Part shown: piece by piece, positions 28,001 to 40,129 of the stretch
Layout of the letters: each line of letters opens with the position of its first letter
Position numbering within the stretch: position 1 is the first letter of the stretch
Assembly (NCBI GenBank): GCA_946542235.1
Contig: CAMNKK010000002.1
Coordinates: 1-64,000 of the forward strand
Direction: 5' to 3'
Length of the DNA: 64,000 nucleotides
From: an uncultured Clostridia bacterium
GTDB lineage: Bacteria; Bacillota; Clostridia; Christensenellales; Aristaeellaceae
Translations under genes and position numbers: made by a program
Notes under the pieces: generated by a model
Databases searched by the model: none
What the model was told of the DNA's origin: nothing
The model's input: only the letters and a program-made list of their open reading frames with translations

Positions 28001-28911
28001 GCCGGGCGCTGGGATGGCATATTGCCACGCCGGTTTTTGACGGCGCAAGCTATGACGAGATTCTGGAACAGCTGGAGCACGCGGAAGCCAAGATGGCTGC
28101 TCCGGAGGATGAAAGCGATCCTCATGTGACGGAATATCACTTCCACAACGGGCGGCCCCTGCGGCTGAAGCTGGACGAGGAAGGCAGGGAGCTGTTCAAA
28201 CAGGGAAAGATCCGCGTGCGGGACGGCCGTACGGGAGACTACTTTGAGAATCCCGTTACCGTAGGCATCATGTACTTCCTGAAGCTGCATCACCTGGTGG
28301 ACGACAAGATGCATGCGCGGTCCACCGGTCCCTACAGCCTGGTAACCCAGCAGCCTCTGGGCGGCAAGGCCCAGTTCGGCGGCCAGCGCTTCGGTGAAAT
28401 GGAAGTCTGGGCGCTGGAAGCCTACGGCGCGGCGAACACCCTGCAGGAGATCCTGACGGTGAAGAGCGACGACACCGTGGGCCGCGTAAAGACCTACGAA
28501 GCCATCATCAAGGGCCAGAACATTCCGACCCCCGGAGTTCCCGAAAGCTTCAAGGTGCTTCTCAAGGAAATGCAGGCGCTGAGCCTGGACGTGCGCGTGC
28601 TGGATGCGGACAAGAATGAAATCGAGATCCCCGAGCTGGATCCCGAGGACATGGCGCCCGCCGCTCCCGCGGTCCGGCCGGCGGCCAGACCCGCTGCTCC
28701 CGCGGCGGAGGAAGCCCCCGAAGAGGTGGACGAGGAAACCAACCGCGCCGCGGAAGAAGCGATCAATATGTCCGCGGAAGATCTGGATCTGGGCGAGGAC
28801 GAACAGGACGAGGACTTCTCGCTGGATGACACGGAGCTGGACGATGCCGCGCTGGAGGATTTCAGCCCGGATGATCTTTCCGATCTCAGTCTGGATGACG
28901 ACGATCTGTAA
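25030..28911 (+). CDS. rpoB: DNA-directed RNA polymerase subunit beta
   Basis: A 1293-residue RpoB, the catalytic-cleft subunit of RNA polymerase. The rifampicin region (about residues 482-510) reads as drug-sensitive: Asp491, His501 and Ser506 sit at the positions of E. coli D516, H526 and S531. The [15 protein letters not shown] and [20 protein letters not shown] segments are intact. After the conserved C-terminus there is an extra tail of about 80 residues, first Pro/Ala-rich and then strongly Asp/Glu-rich. A GTG at 25018 is possible, but the ATG at 25030 gives the family N-terminus and better spacing from AAGGGG. The leader carries an attenuator-like hairpin. Confidence 0.97.
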   Translation: MVHEVQMGKLRKRMSFSRIDEVLEMPNLIEVQKNSYQRFLDTDLREVLSDVSPITDYNGNLVLEFVDYSLDEPKNSVARCRERDLTYAAPLKIFVRLKNRETGEIKESDVFMGDFPLMTEHGTFIINGAERVIVSQLVRSPGVYFDVQLDKAGKQLYSSQIIPNRGAWLEYETDSNDVLWVRIDRARKLPITVILRALGLGTDAEILEVMGNDARLNVTMEKGDNAKSREEGLIEIYKRQKPGEPASLESATNLFNSLFFDPKRYDLMRVGRYKYNKKLAIATRIHNQIAAKDIVNPQTGEVMVKKGESIDLATAWEVQHAGVNSVEVDCEGEIRTVVGNNFVDASRYLPFDPKEAGILEMVHFPTLKSIIESVEPDQLFEAVKENASALVPKHIIPDDIISSISYMLGLPYGIGTTDDIDHLGNRRLRSVGELLQNQIRIGLSRLERVVRERMSIQDSTDMKPGDLINIRPVSAAIKEFFGSSQLSQFMDQPNPLAELTHKRRLSALGPGGLNRDRASFEVRDVHYSHYARICPIETPEGPNIGLIGSLATYARINQYGFIEAPYRKVDKETCKVTDEIDYMTADEEDLYRIATANEPLNEDGSFVHDRITVRDKVEIVEVPVSQVDYIDVSPRQVVSVATAMVPFLESDDATRALMGSNMQRQAVPLLVPEAPLVATGMEYRAAHDSGVCLLAKEDGVVEKVDADRIIIKDSFGERHTYQLTKFARSNQSTCINQRPVVSAGQKIEKGDLLADGPSTEKGEIGLGRNALIGFMTWEGYNYEDAVLLSEKLVKEDIYTSIHIEEFESEARETKLGPEEITRDIPNISEDAIKDLDEGGIIRIGAEVHAGDILVGKVTPKGETELTAEERLLRAIFGEKAREVRDTSLRVPHGEGGIVVDVKTFTRENKDELSPGVNEMVRIYIAQKRKISVGDKMSGRHGNKGVVSRILREEDMPFLPDGTPLQIVLNPLGVPSRMNLGQVLEVHLGLACRALGWHIATPVFDGASYDEILEQLEHAEAKMAAPEDESDPHVTEYHFHNGRPLRLKLDEEGRELFKQGKIRVRDGRTGDYFENPVTVGIMYFLKLHHLVDDKMHARSTGPYSLVTQQPLGGKAQFGGQRFGEMEVWALEAYGAANTLQEILTVKSDDTVGRVKTYEAIIKGQNIPTPGVPESFKVLLKEMQALSLDVRVLDADKNEIEIPELDPEDMAPAAPAVRPAARPAAPAAEEAPEEVDEETNRAAEEAINMSAEDLDLGEDEQDEDFSLDDTELDDAALEDFSPDDLSDLSLDDDDL

Positions 28912-29055
28912 CTGATGCCTCCGGCGGATCCTGCGGCAGCGCAGCAAAGTCCGCCTGATCAGAGAATGTACCGGGAAGAAGCGGGAGGGCGCCCTGACGG
29001 GCCGCCCTGATCCCCAAGCCCTTTCCATTGACCATTGAAGGGAGAGTGGAACCTT

Positions 29056-32625
<3,570 letters not shown>

Positions 32626-32639
32626 TCGGGAATTCCGCG

Positions 32640-32670
32640 CCCCCTCCGATACTTCCGGAGGGGGATTTTT
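32640..32670 (+). terminator. Rho-independent terminator of rpoBC
   Basis: CCCCCTCCG pairs with CGGAGGGGG across a short loop and is followed by ATTTTT. Confidence 0.9.
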
Positions 32671-32703
32671 GCAGGGAAACGGAACCGGAGAAAGAAAAAA
32701 TGC

Positions 32704-32732
32704 TTGCAAACAGAGCTGAAGTCTGTTATAAT
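32704..32732 (+). promoter_or_regulatory. Sigma-A promoter of rpsF-ssb-rpsR
   Basis: TTGCAA (32704-32709), 17-base spacer, perfect TATAAT (32727-32732). Confidence 0.85.
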
Positions 32733-32740
32733 TCCCAATT

Positions 32741-32782
32741 GGCACATCCTTGCGCTGCGGGATGATGCAGCGCCATATGTCC
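32741..32782 (+). promoter_or_regulatory. Structured rpsF leader, candidate S6:S18 autoregulatory element
   Basis: An outer helix GG(C)ACAT (32741-32747) with ATGTCC (32777-32782), with one bulged C, and an inner perfect helix GCGCTGC (32752-32758) with GCAGCGC (32767-32773) flank a small internal loop. The position between promoter and rpsF ribosome site, and the nearby CCG, resemble the known rpsF leaders bound by the S6:S18 dimer. The match was made by eye only. Confidence 0.5.
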
Positions 32783-32798
32783 GTGAGGAGGTGAAAGA

Positions 32799-33221
32799 AT
32801 GATGAACAGGTATGAAATGATCTACATCATCGACACGGGATTGGAGGAAACCGCTCGGAAAGAGCTGGTTGAAAAGGTTTCCGCTCTGATCTCCGCGAAC
32901 GGTGGTGAGGTCGAAAAGGTCGATGAGACCTGGGGAAAGCGCCGCCTGGCCTATGCGATTGACTACAAGACCGAGGGCTGGTACGTGCTGGTGAACTTCA
33001 AGGCTCCCGCTGAGCTGCCCCGCGAGCTCGAGCGCAACCTGCAGATCAACGAGAATGTTCTCCGTTATCTGGTGGTGAAGCTGGAAGAGAAGCGTTCAGC
33101 CGTAAAGCCGCGCCCCGTGCGTCCGGCCGCCCCGGCTGAAGAAGCTGCTCCCGTGGAGGAGGCTCCTGTGGAAGAAGCCGCTCCTGCCGAGGAAGCTGCT
33201 CCCGAAACTGACGCTGAATAA
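32799..33221 (+). CDS. rpsF: 30S ribosomal protein S6
   Basis: A 140-residue S6. The conserved domain (residues 1-97: RYEMIYIIDTGLEE, WGKRRLAYAI, NENVLRYLVVKLEE) is followed by an unusual tail of about 40 residues, Pro/Ala/Glu-rich with EEAAP-type repeats. S6 binds S18 on the platform of the small subunit. AGGAGGTG lies just upstream of ATGATG. It is first of the classical rpsF-ssb-rpsR operon. Confidence 0.96.
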   Translation: MMNRYEMIYIIDTGLEETARKELVEKVSALISANGGEVEKVDETWGKRRLAYAIDYKTEGWYVLVNFKAPAELPRELERNLQINENVLRYLVVKLEEKRSAVKPRPVRPAAPAEEAAPVEEAPVEEAAPAEEAAPETDAE

Positions 33222-33244
33222 GCGCAATCAGGGAGGAAAATGAG

Positions 33245-33682
33245 ATGAACAGACTCACAATTATCGGCAATCTGACGCGCGATCCCGAACAGCGGACCAC
33301 TCCTTCCGGGTCTACGGTCTGCACGTTCACCGTGGCGGTCAACCGCCGCGCCCGTCGCGACGCCCAGAACAATCAGCCGGAGGCGGATTTCTTCCGCGTT
33401 TCGGCCTGGAACCAGCTGGGTGAAAACTGCGCCCGCTTCCTGTCCAAGGGACGGAAGGTCGCCGTGGTCGGCCCCGTGAGTGTCCATACCTACCAGGGAA
33501 ACGACGGGCAGACCCGGGCCTCTCTGGAAGTGATGGCCAACGATGTTGAGTTCCTCTCTTCCCGGAATGAGACGGAGGGAGAAGGCGGATATACCGCTCC
33601 TGCGGCTGCCGCTCCCGCGCCTGCCGCGGAGAATGCATCCGCCGGTTTCACTGCGGTGGAAACCGACGAACTGCCCTTTTAA
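33245..33682 (+). CDS. ssb: Single-stranded DNA-binding protein
   Basis: A 145-residue SSB. The OB-fold (MNRLTIIGNLTRDPE, FRVSAWNQLGENCARFLSKG) occupies about 105 residues, followed by an Ala/Pro linker and the acidic C-terminal tip DELPF that recruits replication and repair partners. The tip has fewer acids than the common DDDIPF. It lies 23 bases after rpsF and 25 before rpsR. Confidence 0.96.
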   Translation: MNRLTIIGNLTRDPEQRTTPSGSTVCTFTVAVNRRARRDAQNNQPEADFFRVSAWNQLGENCARFLSKGRKVAVVGPVSVHTYQGNDGQTRASLEVMANDVEFLSSRNETEGEGGYTAPAAAAPAPAAENASAGFTAVETDELPF

Positions 33683-33707
33683 CGCATGAGTAAGGAGGTA
33701 CAGCCCC

Positions 33708-33965
33708 ATGTCTGAAGATCGTGGAGAAAGAAGGCCCCGCCCCCGCGGAGGACGCCGTCCCCGTCGGAAGGTCTGCGCTTTCTGCGTGGATAAGATCGAG
33801 TATATCGATTATAAAGACATCAACCGTCTGCGTCGCTTCACCAATGAGCGCGGCAAGATTCTGCCCCGCCGGATGAGCGGCAACTGCGCAAAACATCAGC
33901 GCCAGCTGAGTGAGGCCATCAAGCGCGCCCGTGCCATCGCCCTGATGCCCTACACTGCGGACTGA
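33708..33965 (+). CDS. rpsR: 30S ribosomal protein S18
   Basis: An 85-residue S18 with an Arg/Pro-rich N-terminus and the core [17 protein letters not shown] through [14 protein letters not shown]. The retained cysteines (CAFC and NCAKH) fit the zinc-binding form of S18. It binds S6 in the 30S platform and closes the operon. Confidence 0.97.
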   Translation: MSEDRGERRPRPRGGRRPRRKVCAFCVDKIEYIDYKDINRLRRFTNERGKILPRRMSGNCAKHQRQLSEAIKRARAIALMPYTAD

Positions 33966-33976
33966 GACAGCAACAA

Positions 33977-34006
33977 GGCCGGAGCCATTCTGCTCCGGCT
34001 TTTTTC
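33977..34006 (+). terminator. Rho-independent terminator of rpsF-ssb-rpsR
   Basis: GCCGGAGC pairs perfectly with GCTCCGGC around CATTCT, followed by six T residues. Confidence 0.92.
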
Positions 34007-34042
34007 TGTTTTTCCGGGGCTGCGCATCGCTTGCGCTGCGGC

Positions 34043-34071
34043 TTGCATTTTTTTCATGCGTGGCATATAAT
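34043..34071 (+). promoter_or_regulatory. Sigma-A promoter of degV
   Basis: TTGCAT (34043-34048), 17-base spacer, perfect TATAAT (34066-34071). Confidence 0.78.
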
Positions 34072-34136
34072 CTCGGTATTCCCGGAACATGCCGGGAATG
34101 GGGAACGGAGTCCTGAGCAGTGGAGGAGGAAATGGG

Positions 34137-35006
34137 ATGGATTACGTGTTTATGATGGACAGCGACAGCGACCTGCCCTTTGACCTGAAAGAAAAATACG
34201 ATATTCCGGTTGTATATATGCCTTACGCCCTGGACGGAAAAGAGTATTTCGACGACCTGGGGCAGACGCTGGACCACAGGAGCTACTATGAACGCATGCG
34301 CAACGGGGCGGTGCCGGTGACCTCCGCGCTGAATGAAGAGACCTATATGGAGTACTTTGAGCCCATCCTGAAGGAAAAGGATCTGCTGTTTGTCGCCTTT
34401 TCCAGCAAGATGAGCTGCACCATCCAGGCGGTATATGCCACAAGGGACCGCCTGCTGAAAAAGTATCCGGAAAGAAAGTTCATTGTGGTGGATACGCTCT
34501 CCATCTCCACCCCTGTGACCCTGCTGGCCCTGAAAGCCCATGAGCTGTACCGGGACGGCGCACCCATTGAGGAAGTGGCCGAATGGCTCGAGAAAAACAA
34601 GCTCCGCGCCCAAGGGTGGTTTACGGTGGATGATCTGAAGTATCTCAAGCGGGGAGGACGCATTTCTCCCACGGCAGCCGCCTTCGGCTCCATGCTGGAT
34701 ATCAAGCCGGTGATTACCGAAGCGCGTGACGGAACCCTGCAGAGCGTGGACAAGGTGAGGGGACGCCGCCGGGCGCTGAACGCGCTGGTGGACCGAATGG
34801 TTGAGAATGAACCTGATCCGGCGGAGAGCATGGTGATCATCCTGCATGCGGATGCGCCGGAGGATGCCAGGGAATTAAAGGAACTGGCCCTGAAGAAGAT
34901 TCCCGATCTTCAGATCCGGATTGACAATATAGGCCCGGTGATCGGTGCCCACTGCGGACCGGGCACGCTGGCCATCACCTTCCTTGGGAAGGAAAGAAAA
35001 ATCTGA
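34137..35006 (+). CDS. DegV family fatty-acid-binding protein
   Basis: A 289-residue DegV protein. The N-terminal lobe (MMDSDSDLPFDLKEKYDIPVV) and the segment FSSKMSCTIQAV resemble those that hold the carboxylate of a bound fatty acid; GGRISPTAA and the end GPVIGAHCGPGTLAITFLG are family hallmarks. Related FakB proteins present fatty acids to FakA kinase for phospholipid synthesis, but no fakA is in the window. The ATG at 34137 lies six bases after GGAGGAGGA; the frame extends further upstream without support. Confidence 0.92.
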   Translation: MDYVFMMDSDSDLPFDLKEKYDIPVVYMPYALDGKEYFDDLGQTLDHRSYYERMRNGAVPVTSALNEETYMEYFEPILKEKDLLFVAFSSKMSCTIQAVYATRDRLLKKYPERKFIVVDTLSISTPVTLLALKAHELYRDGAPIEEVAEWLEKNKLRAQGWFTVDDLKYLKRGGRISPTAAAFGSMLDIKPVITEARDGTLQSVDKVRGRRRALNALVDRMVENEPDPAESMVIILHADAPEDARELKELALKKIPDLQIRIDNIGPVIGAHCGPGTLAITFLGKERKI

Positions 35007-35016
35007 GATCATACGG

Positions 35017-35051
35017 AAAAGCCCCGAAGCGATTTGCTTCGGAGCTTTTTT
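35017..35051. terminator. Terminator after degV, probably bidirectional
   Basis: CCGAAGC (35024-35030) pairs with GCTTCGG (35036-35042); outer AAGC/GCTT pairs extend it around one mismatch. It has AAAA before and six T after, between converging genes. Confidence 0.85.
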
Positions 35052-35103
35052 CACAGATCGGGAGAAAATCCGGAACCGGCGGCCGGACGGCTCTGAACCC
35101 GGG

Positions 35104-35526
35104 CTATGGGCGCAGAAACAGGGAAAGCAGAAGGAAGAGGACGGCGTTGATCAGGTCGGCCAGGCACAGAACAAGGTACCGTTCTTCCCCGTCCAGATTT
35201 TCATAATCGCGGATTTCTTCATCCACAAAATCAATCATGTCCCCCCGGCCGCGGGCTGGGCGCTTCCGATCGATTTTGGAACGCAGCCAGTCCAGCCGGG
35301 GAAGCTTCAGGCCGTCCATCTGCAGATGGCTGAGCCAGGCGCCGGTAAGGCAGATCAGAGCGTAAACAGCCATGAAGGCAGCCCGGAGATCCCGCCCTCC
35401 CGAGCGGGAGACCAGGAAAGCAACAAACAGCGTCAGGAAGAGGCCCCAGATCAGCCGGGTGAAGGCTCGGTGGATCAGCGGCCGGACAAGCTCCCTGCTC
35501 CATATTTTGCGGAAACGCTTCAGCAT
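35104..35526 (-). CDS. Hypothetical integral membrane protein
   Basis: A 140-residue protein of unrecognised family. It has a basic N-terminus, two closely spaced hydrophobic helices (about residues 26-65: LIWGLFLTLFVAFLV and AFMAVYALICLTGAWL), a charged cytoplasmic-type segment (residues 75-115) and a C-terminal helix ending LLLSLFLRP. The ATG at 35526 has GGGGGG seven bases upstream; a TTG two codons earlier is less well spaced. It stands alone between degV and cassette A. Confidence 0.65.
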   Translation of the reverse strand: MLKRFRKIWSRELVRPLIHRAFTRLIWGLFLTLFVAFLVSRSGGRDLRAAFMAVYALICLTGAWLSHLQMDGLKLPRLDWLRSKIDRKRPARGRGDMIDFVDEEIRDYENLDGEERYLVLCLADLINAVLFLLLSLFLRP

Positions 35527-35728
35527 GTACAATCCCCCCGAAGAACAGCGTGGATAATCCGGACAGACGACCGCCGGATCCGGAAGCCGGACAAAAAACT
35601 GCAGAAAGACAAATACGACAGAGAAAACGGAAAATCCTGTGTCCGCTGATGAAAACGCATCCGTGCTCCGGCTCCGGAGGAATATATTTCATCAGAGACG
35701 GAAATTGTTTTTTTGCTGTATTTATGCT

Positions 35729-35757
35729 TTTCAAACGGGGCTGAAACAGGGTATAAT
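35729..35757 (+). promoter_or_regulatory. Promoter of peptide ABC cassette A
   Basis: Weak -35 TTTCAA (35729-35734), 17-base spacer, perfect TATAAT (35752-35757), then an AAGGAGG ribosome site 11 bases before the ATG at 35825. Confidence 0.65.
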
Positions 35758-35824
35758 CCAACCATCTGCCGAAGGCAGCGCGGATTCTCTCCGCAAAACA
35801 ACATAATAAGGAGGATAACCCAAG

Positions 35825-37735
35825 ATGAAAAAGTTTCTCGCTCTGGTGATGGCGCTGTGCATGGTTCTGGGCATGGCTTCATTTGCAAGCGCTGATGAGA
35901 TTAAGAATCTCAACACCTACGAGACTCAGGCCCGTGAGCTGGAAACCTGGAACATTCACTATTCCCAGGCAGCGGCTGATCTGAACGTGCTGACCAACTG
36001 CTTTGACGGCCTGCTGACCAACGACAACCACGGCAACCTGAAGCCTAACGCGGCTGCTTCCTACGGAACGGAAGACGGCGGCAAGACCTGGACCTTCACC
36101 CTGAACGAAGGAATGAAGTGGATCAACAAGGACGGCGAGGTCCAGGCGGATGTTGTCGCGCAGGACTGGGCGACCGGTCTGGAATGGGTTCTGAACTACG
36201 CGAAGAACGACTCCTACAACTCCTCCATGCCCATGGAAATGATCGCCGGCGCTGAGGAGTATTACAACTACACCAAGGAGCTGACCGAGACGGAAGGCAC
36301 CGAGGCCGCGTTCGCCCTGACCGCGGACGAGGGTTCCAAGTTCGCCGAGACCGTCGGCATCCAGATTCCGGATGAGAAGACCATCGTGTACACCTGCGTG
36401 GACGCGCTGCCCTACTTCGCTTCCGTGGCGACCTACAACTGCCTGTATCCCCTGAGCGCCGAGCTGATCGAGGAAGTCGGCGTGCAGGGCTACCGCGACA
36501 TCACCTGGGAGGACATGTGGTACAACGGCGCCTATACCGTGACCTACTTCGAGAACCTCAACCAGAAGGTGCTGACCGCGGCCCCCAACTACTGGAACGC
36601 GGAGAACGTGAAGCGGTTTGACACCGTGACCATCAAGATGGTCGAGTCCACCGCCAACGCCTATCAGCTGTATCTGGCCGGCGAGCTGGATCACGTGAGC
36701 CTGGATCAGGCGACCCTGCAGGAAATCTACAATGACGATGCCAACCCCAACAAGGCCAAGCTGGTGGAAGCCCGGCCGACCAAGTACTCCTATCAGATGC
36801 ATCTGGTGTACAGCAAGAACAAGGAAGACGACACGCCCGACGACAACTGGAACACCGCCGTGGCCAACGAGAACTTCCGCAAGAGCCTGTACTACGGCCT
36901 GGATCTGACCAACTATCTGGCCCGGACCAACTCCATCAACCCCCAGAAGTGCCAGAACTACGTCTACACCGGCAACGGCGTGGCCTTCACCTCCGACGGC
37001 AAGGACTACACCGAGCTGGTCCGCAAGGAGATCGGTCTGGAATACGACGCCGAGAAGTACAACCGCTATGACCCCGATAAGGCCGCCGAATACAAGGCCA
37101 AGGCCATTGAAGAGCTGACCGCCAAGGGCGTCACCTTCCCCGTGGAAGTGGACTACTACATCATGGGCAACAACACCACCGCCGCCGAGACGGCCAAGGT
37201 GCTGGAGAATATCTTCGCGGAAGGACTGGGCGAGGACTATGTGAAGCTGGTCACCAAGACCTACATCTCCTCCCTGGCCAACGAAGTGCGCAAACCCCGC
37301 TATGCTTCGATCTTCATCAATGGCTGGGGCGCCGACTTCGCTGACCCGATCAACTTCCTGGGCCAGGAGACCTATGATGACACTGCCGCGTATTACTCCA
37401 ACGCGTACAGCATGATCAATGACGCCAAGGACGAAGATCTGATCGCTGCCTACAAGGAATTCACCGATCTGACCGTTGCGGCCAAGGCCATCACCGATGA
37501 CATTGATGCCCGTTACGCGGCCTTCGCCAAGGCGGAAGCCTGCTTCCTGGGACACTGCCTGACCATCCCCATGAGCTATGAGGTGGCCTGGGAGCTGACC
37601 AAGATCAACAACTACAGCAAGGTGTACAGCGCCTACGGCATGCAGGCCTACCGTTATGTGGACTGGGAGACCAATACTGACGGCTACACCACCGAAGACA
37701 TGGAAGCCTTTGCGGCTGCCTACGCTGCGGAATAA
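35825..37735 (+). CDS. Family 5 (oligopeptide-type) solute-binding protein, cassette A
   Basis: A 636-residue family 5 binding protein in the conventional order. A signal peptide ends near ASFASA (residue 23). Lobe motifs are CFDGLLTND, TWTFTLNEGMKW, WYNGAYTVTYFE and GWGADFADP (500-508), and the C-terminal segment RYAAFAKAEACFLG (about 562-575) leads to the final strands. The signal peptide lacks a clear lipobox: the only Cys (residue 12) is inside the hydrophobic core. It would bind peptides outside the membrane for the cassette A permeases. It is followed by a strong terminator hairpin that should keep its mRNA in excess over the membrane components. Confidence 0.92.
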   Translation: MKKFLALVMALCMVLGMASFASADEIKNLNTYETQARELETWNIHYSQAAADLNVLTNCFDGLLTNDNHGNLKPNAAASYGTEDGGKTWTFTLNEGMKWINKDGEVQADVVAQDWATGLEWVLNYAKNDSYNSSMPMEMIAGAEEYYNYTKELTETEGTEAAFALTADEGSKFAETVGIQIPDEKTIVYTCVDALPYFASVATYNCLYPLSAELIEEVGVQGYRDITWEDMWYNGAYTVTYFENLNQKVLTAAPNYWNAENVKRFDTVTIKMVESTANAYQLYLAGELDHVSLDQATLQEIYNDDANPNKAKLVEARPTKYSYQMHLVYSKNKEDDTPDDNWNTAVANENFRKSLYYGLDLTNYLARTNSINPQKCQNYVYTGNGVAFTSDGKDYTELVRKEIGLEYDAEKYNRYDPDKAAEYKAKAIEELTAKGVTFPVEVDYYIMGNNTTAAETAKVLENIFAEGLGEDYVKLVTKTYISSLANEVRKPRYASIFINGWGADFADPINFLGQETYDDTAAYYSNAYSMINDAKDEDLIAAYKEFTDLTVAAKAITDDIDARYAAFAKAEACFLGHCLTIPMSYEVAWELTKINNYSKVYSAYGMQAYRYVDWETNTDGYTTEDMEAFAAAYAAE

Positions 37736-37768
37736 TCCGATGACGGATTGCTGAGAACCCGTTTTTCC

Positions 37769-37806
37769 GGGGTAGTTCCTTCTTCGGAGGAACTACCCCT
37801 CTTTTT
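37769..37806 (+). terminator. Hairpin terminator between binding protein and permease, cassette A
   Basis: GGGGTAGTTCC pairs with GGAACTACCCC; the apical loop is TTCG closed by C-G, and TCTTTTT follows. It lies inside the operon, so partial termination is likely. Confidence 0.88.
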
Positions 37807-37889
37807 CTTCCTGTGAGGATGATCCCGGTTCCCGGGAGCCGCCGGAACCCGGGATCATTCCCAGGGAAATGATTGGAGGAGGAACAGGC

Positions 37890-39065
37890 ATGGCCAAATA
37901 CATTCTGAAAAGGCTTTTCCAGTCCCTGATTACGGTGCTGCTGGTCGTCAGCGTGGTATTCATTCTGCTGCGGATGATGCCCTCTGACTACTTCTTCACC
38001 GAGGATGAGCTGATGAAGTTCACCGAGGTTCAGAAGAACGCGAAGCTGGAACGGCTGGGAATCATGGCGATGTGTCCGGAATGCCACGGCAGCGGGAAGA
38101 CGGGAGAAGAGGCCTGCGGGCACTGCCATGGAGAGGGATATGTGAACCGGAGCGTTTTCGCCCAGCTGGGAGATTTCTTCTATGAAATGCTGGAGATGCG
38201 CGCCTACAACGCAAAGGGAAAGGAAGTTAAAACCGTTACGCCCGTGCCGCTGTGGACCTATCTGCGCCAGCAGGGCGCGGGAGAGGATCCCTTCAACGGC
38301 ACGCTGAAGGATGGCTACAGGGTGAAGTTGGCCTTCAACCTGGGAAAGAGCATCCGCCTGGAAAAAGGCCAGTATGTGACGGACGTCATCAGCAACAAGA
38401 TGGGAGTATCCATGGAGATCGGACTGATTTCCCTGGCGATTTCTCTCGTGCTGGGCGTCGTGTTCGGCGTGGCGCAGGCTCACTACAAGGGAGGAGCCTT
38501 CGATCACATCGGCACCGGATTCACGGTGGTGGTCAATGCGGTGCCGCATCTGGTCATCTATACCATCATCATGATCGCGGGCAGCAGCCTGTTCGGTCTG
38601 CCTATGCGGTATGACGCGACGGCGGCCAATCCGACGCTGACCAAGATCCTTCCCATCGTCTGCCTGTCCGTAGCTTCCACCGCCGGATACATGCTGTGGA
38701 CCCGCCGGTACATGGTGGACGAGCTGAACAAGGATTACATCCGACTGGCGAAGCTGAAGGGACTGAGCACCCGGAAGGTCATGTTCCGGCATGTGCTGAA
38801 AAACGCGTTCGTGCCGCTGGCGCAGTATCTGCCCTATTCCATCCTGCTGACGGTCGGCGGCAGCCTGCTGGTGGAAACCTTCTTCTCCGTACCCGGCATG
38901 GGTCCGGAGCTCACCAAGGCGATTGGCCGGTATGACCTGAATCTGGTTCAGGGCATCGTCCTGCTGTATGCGACCATGGGTATTCTGGGCGTGTTCCTGG
39001 GCGACCTGCTGATGACTGTGATTGATCCCCGGATTAAGCTGACAGGGAAGGGAGATGTGCGCTGA
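37890..39065 (+). CDS. OppB-type ABC permease with DnaJ-like CxxCxGxG motifs, cassette A
   Basis: A 391-residue permease, about 75 longer than usual. Transmembrane helix 1 is at about residues 11-29; the remaining helices begin near 175. The extracytoplasmic loop between them is about 145 residues and contains two zinc-finger-like motifs, CPECHGSG (Cys62, Cys65) and CGHCHGEG (Cys76, Cys79). The permease coupling region (DYIRLAKLKGLSTRKVMFRHVLKNAF) and the end LLMTVIDPRI are standard. The start at 37890 follows GGAGGAGG; the frame extends 21 bases upstream. Its stop overlaps the next start (TGATG). Confidence 0.92.
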   Translation: MAKYILKRLFQSLITVLLVVSVVFILLRMMPSDYFFTEDELMKFTEVQKNAKLERLGIMAMCPECHGSGKTGEEACGHCHGEGYVNRSVFAQLGDFFYEMLEMRAYNAKGKEVKTVTPVPLWTYLRQQGAGEDPFNGTLKDGYRVKLAFNLGKSIRLEKGQYVTDVISNKMGVSMEIGLISLAISLVLGVVFGVAQAHYKGGAFDHIGTGFTVVVNAVPHLVIYTIIMIAGSSLFGLPMRYDATAANPTLTKILPIVCLSVASTAGYMLWTRRYMVDELNKDYIRLAKLKGLSTRKVMFRHVLKNAFVPLAQYLPYSILLTVGGSLLVETFFSVPGMGPELTKAIGRYDLNLVQGIVLLYATMGILGVFLGDLLMTVIDPRIKLTGKGDVR

Positions 39066-40114
39066 TGGCAACGAAACGACAAAAGACCGTACAGGAGCTG
39101 GAAGCTCCGGTCGTGGACCTGACCGCGGACAAGAAGGCCGTCGAGGCGGACAACAAGAGCGAGCGGCCCATGGGGCGGGAATATCCCAAGTCCCGGCGTA
39201 CCATGCCGGAGAAGCAGCTGTTCGAATTCGCGGAATACAAGGCGCAGGAAGCGGAAAAAATCGGATACTCCAACTACTCCTACTGGAAGAGCGTCTGGGC
39301 CAACTTTATCAAGAACCGCCCGGCACTGATCATGTCCGTCATTTTTATCCTGCTGTTTATTTTCACCTTTGTGGCCTCCGCCATCGGCAAGTATGACATC
39401 AATATGGCGCCGGATCCGCTGAACCGGGCTTTCATTGAGCCCAACGGGGAATACTGGTTCGGCACCAACGCCATCGGGCAGGATTACTGGGCGCAGGTCT
39501 GGTATGCCACCCGGGCTTCCATCCTGCTGGCGGTGCTGGTCTCCCTGGGGCAGATTCTTGCCGGTGTGATCATCGGGCTGATCTGGGGATATGTGCGGAA
39601 GCTGGACAGGTTTTTCACGGAGCTGTACAACCTGATCGACAACATCCCGACTATTATCTATATGACCCTGATCGCCCTGATGGTGGGCAAGAGCATGGTG
39701 ACCATGGGCGTGACCATGGTGGCCTTCGGATGGCTGGCCACGGCGCGCAACGTCCGGAATCTCGTGTTCATGTACCGGGACCGGGAGTACAACCTGGCCT
39801 CCCGCTGCCTGGGCACGGGGCTGTGGCGGATCCTGTTCCGGAATATTTTCCCGTATCTGATTTCCGTGATCATTCTGCGGATGGCGCTGGCGATCCCCAG
39901 CACCATCGCCTATGAGACGACGCTGACCTATCTGGGCCTGATGGATATCACCAAGCCCAGCCTGGGCATGCTGCTTTCCGCCGCGCGGGCCATCTTCCCC
40001 CGGGCGTCCTACACGCTGCTGTTCCCGGCCATCATCGTCTCCATTATCACGATCACCTTCTACCTGGTGGGCAACGCGTTTTCCGACGCGTGCGACCCGC
40101 GGAACCATGTGTAA
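39065..40114 (+). CDS. OppC-type ABC permease, cassette A
   Basis: A 349-residue permease with a long charged cytoplasmic N-terminus (about 90 residues) before helix 1 (ALIMSVIFILLFIFTFVA). The coupling helix region is REYNLASRCLGTGLWRILFRNIFPYL-like (EAA loop) and the C-terminus is GNAFSDACDPRNHV. It pairs with the OppB-type subunit to form the channel. The ATG shares one base with the preceding stop, indicating coupled translation. A matching permease (47410) in cassette B shares the REYNLASRCLGT segment. Confidence 0.93.
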   Translation: MATKRQKTVQELEAPVVDLTADKKAVEADNKSERPMGREYPKSRRTMPEKQLFEFAEYKAQEAEKIGYSNYSYWKSVWANFIKNRPALIMSVIFILLFIFTFVASAIGKYDINMAPDPLNRAFIEPNGEYWFGTNAIGQDYWAQVWYATRASILLAVLVSLGQILAGVIIGLIWGYVRKLDRFFTELYNLIDNIPTIIYMTLIALMVGKSMVTMGVTMVAFGWLATARNVRNLVFMYRDREYNLASRCLGTGLWRILFRNIFPYLISVIILRMALAIPSTIAYETTLTYLGLMDITKPSLGMLLSAARAIFPRASYTLLFPAIIVSIITITFYLVGNAFSDACDPRNHV

Positions 40115-40129
40115 GGAAGGAGGAGCCCC

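Noticed and set aside
28912..29055. Terminator or extra promoter between rpoB and rpoC
   Set aside because: GC-rich pairings exist but there is no T-run and no -10/-35 pair; read-through transcription is the expected state.
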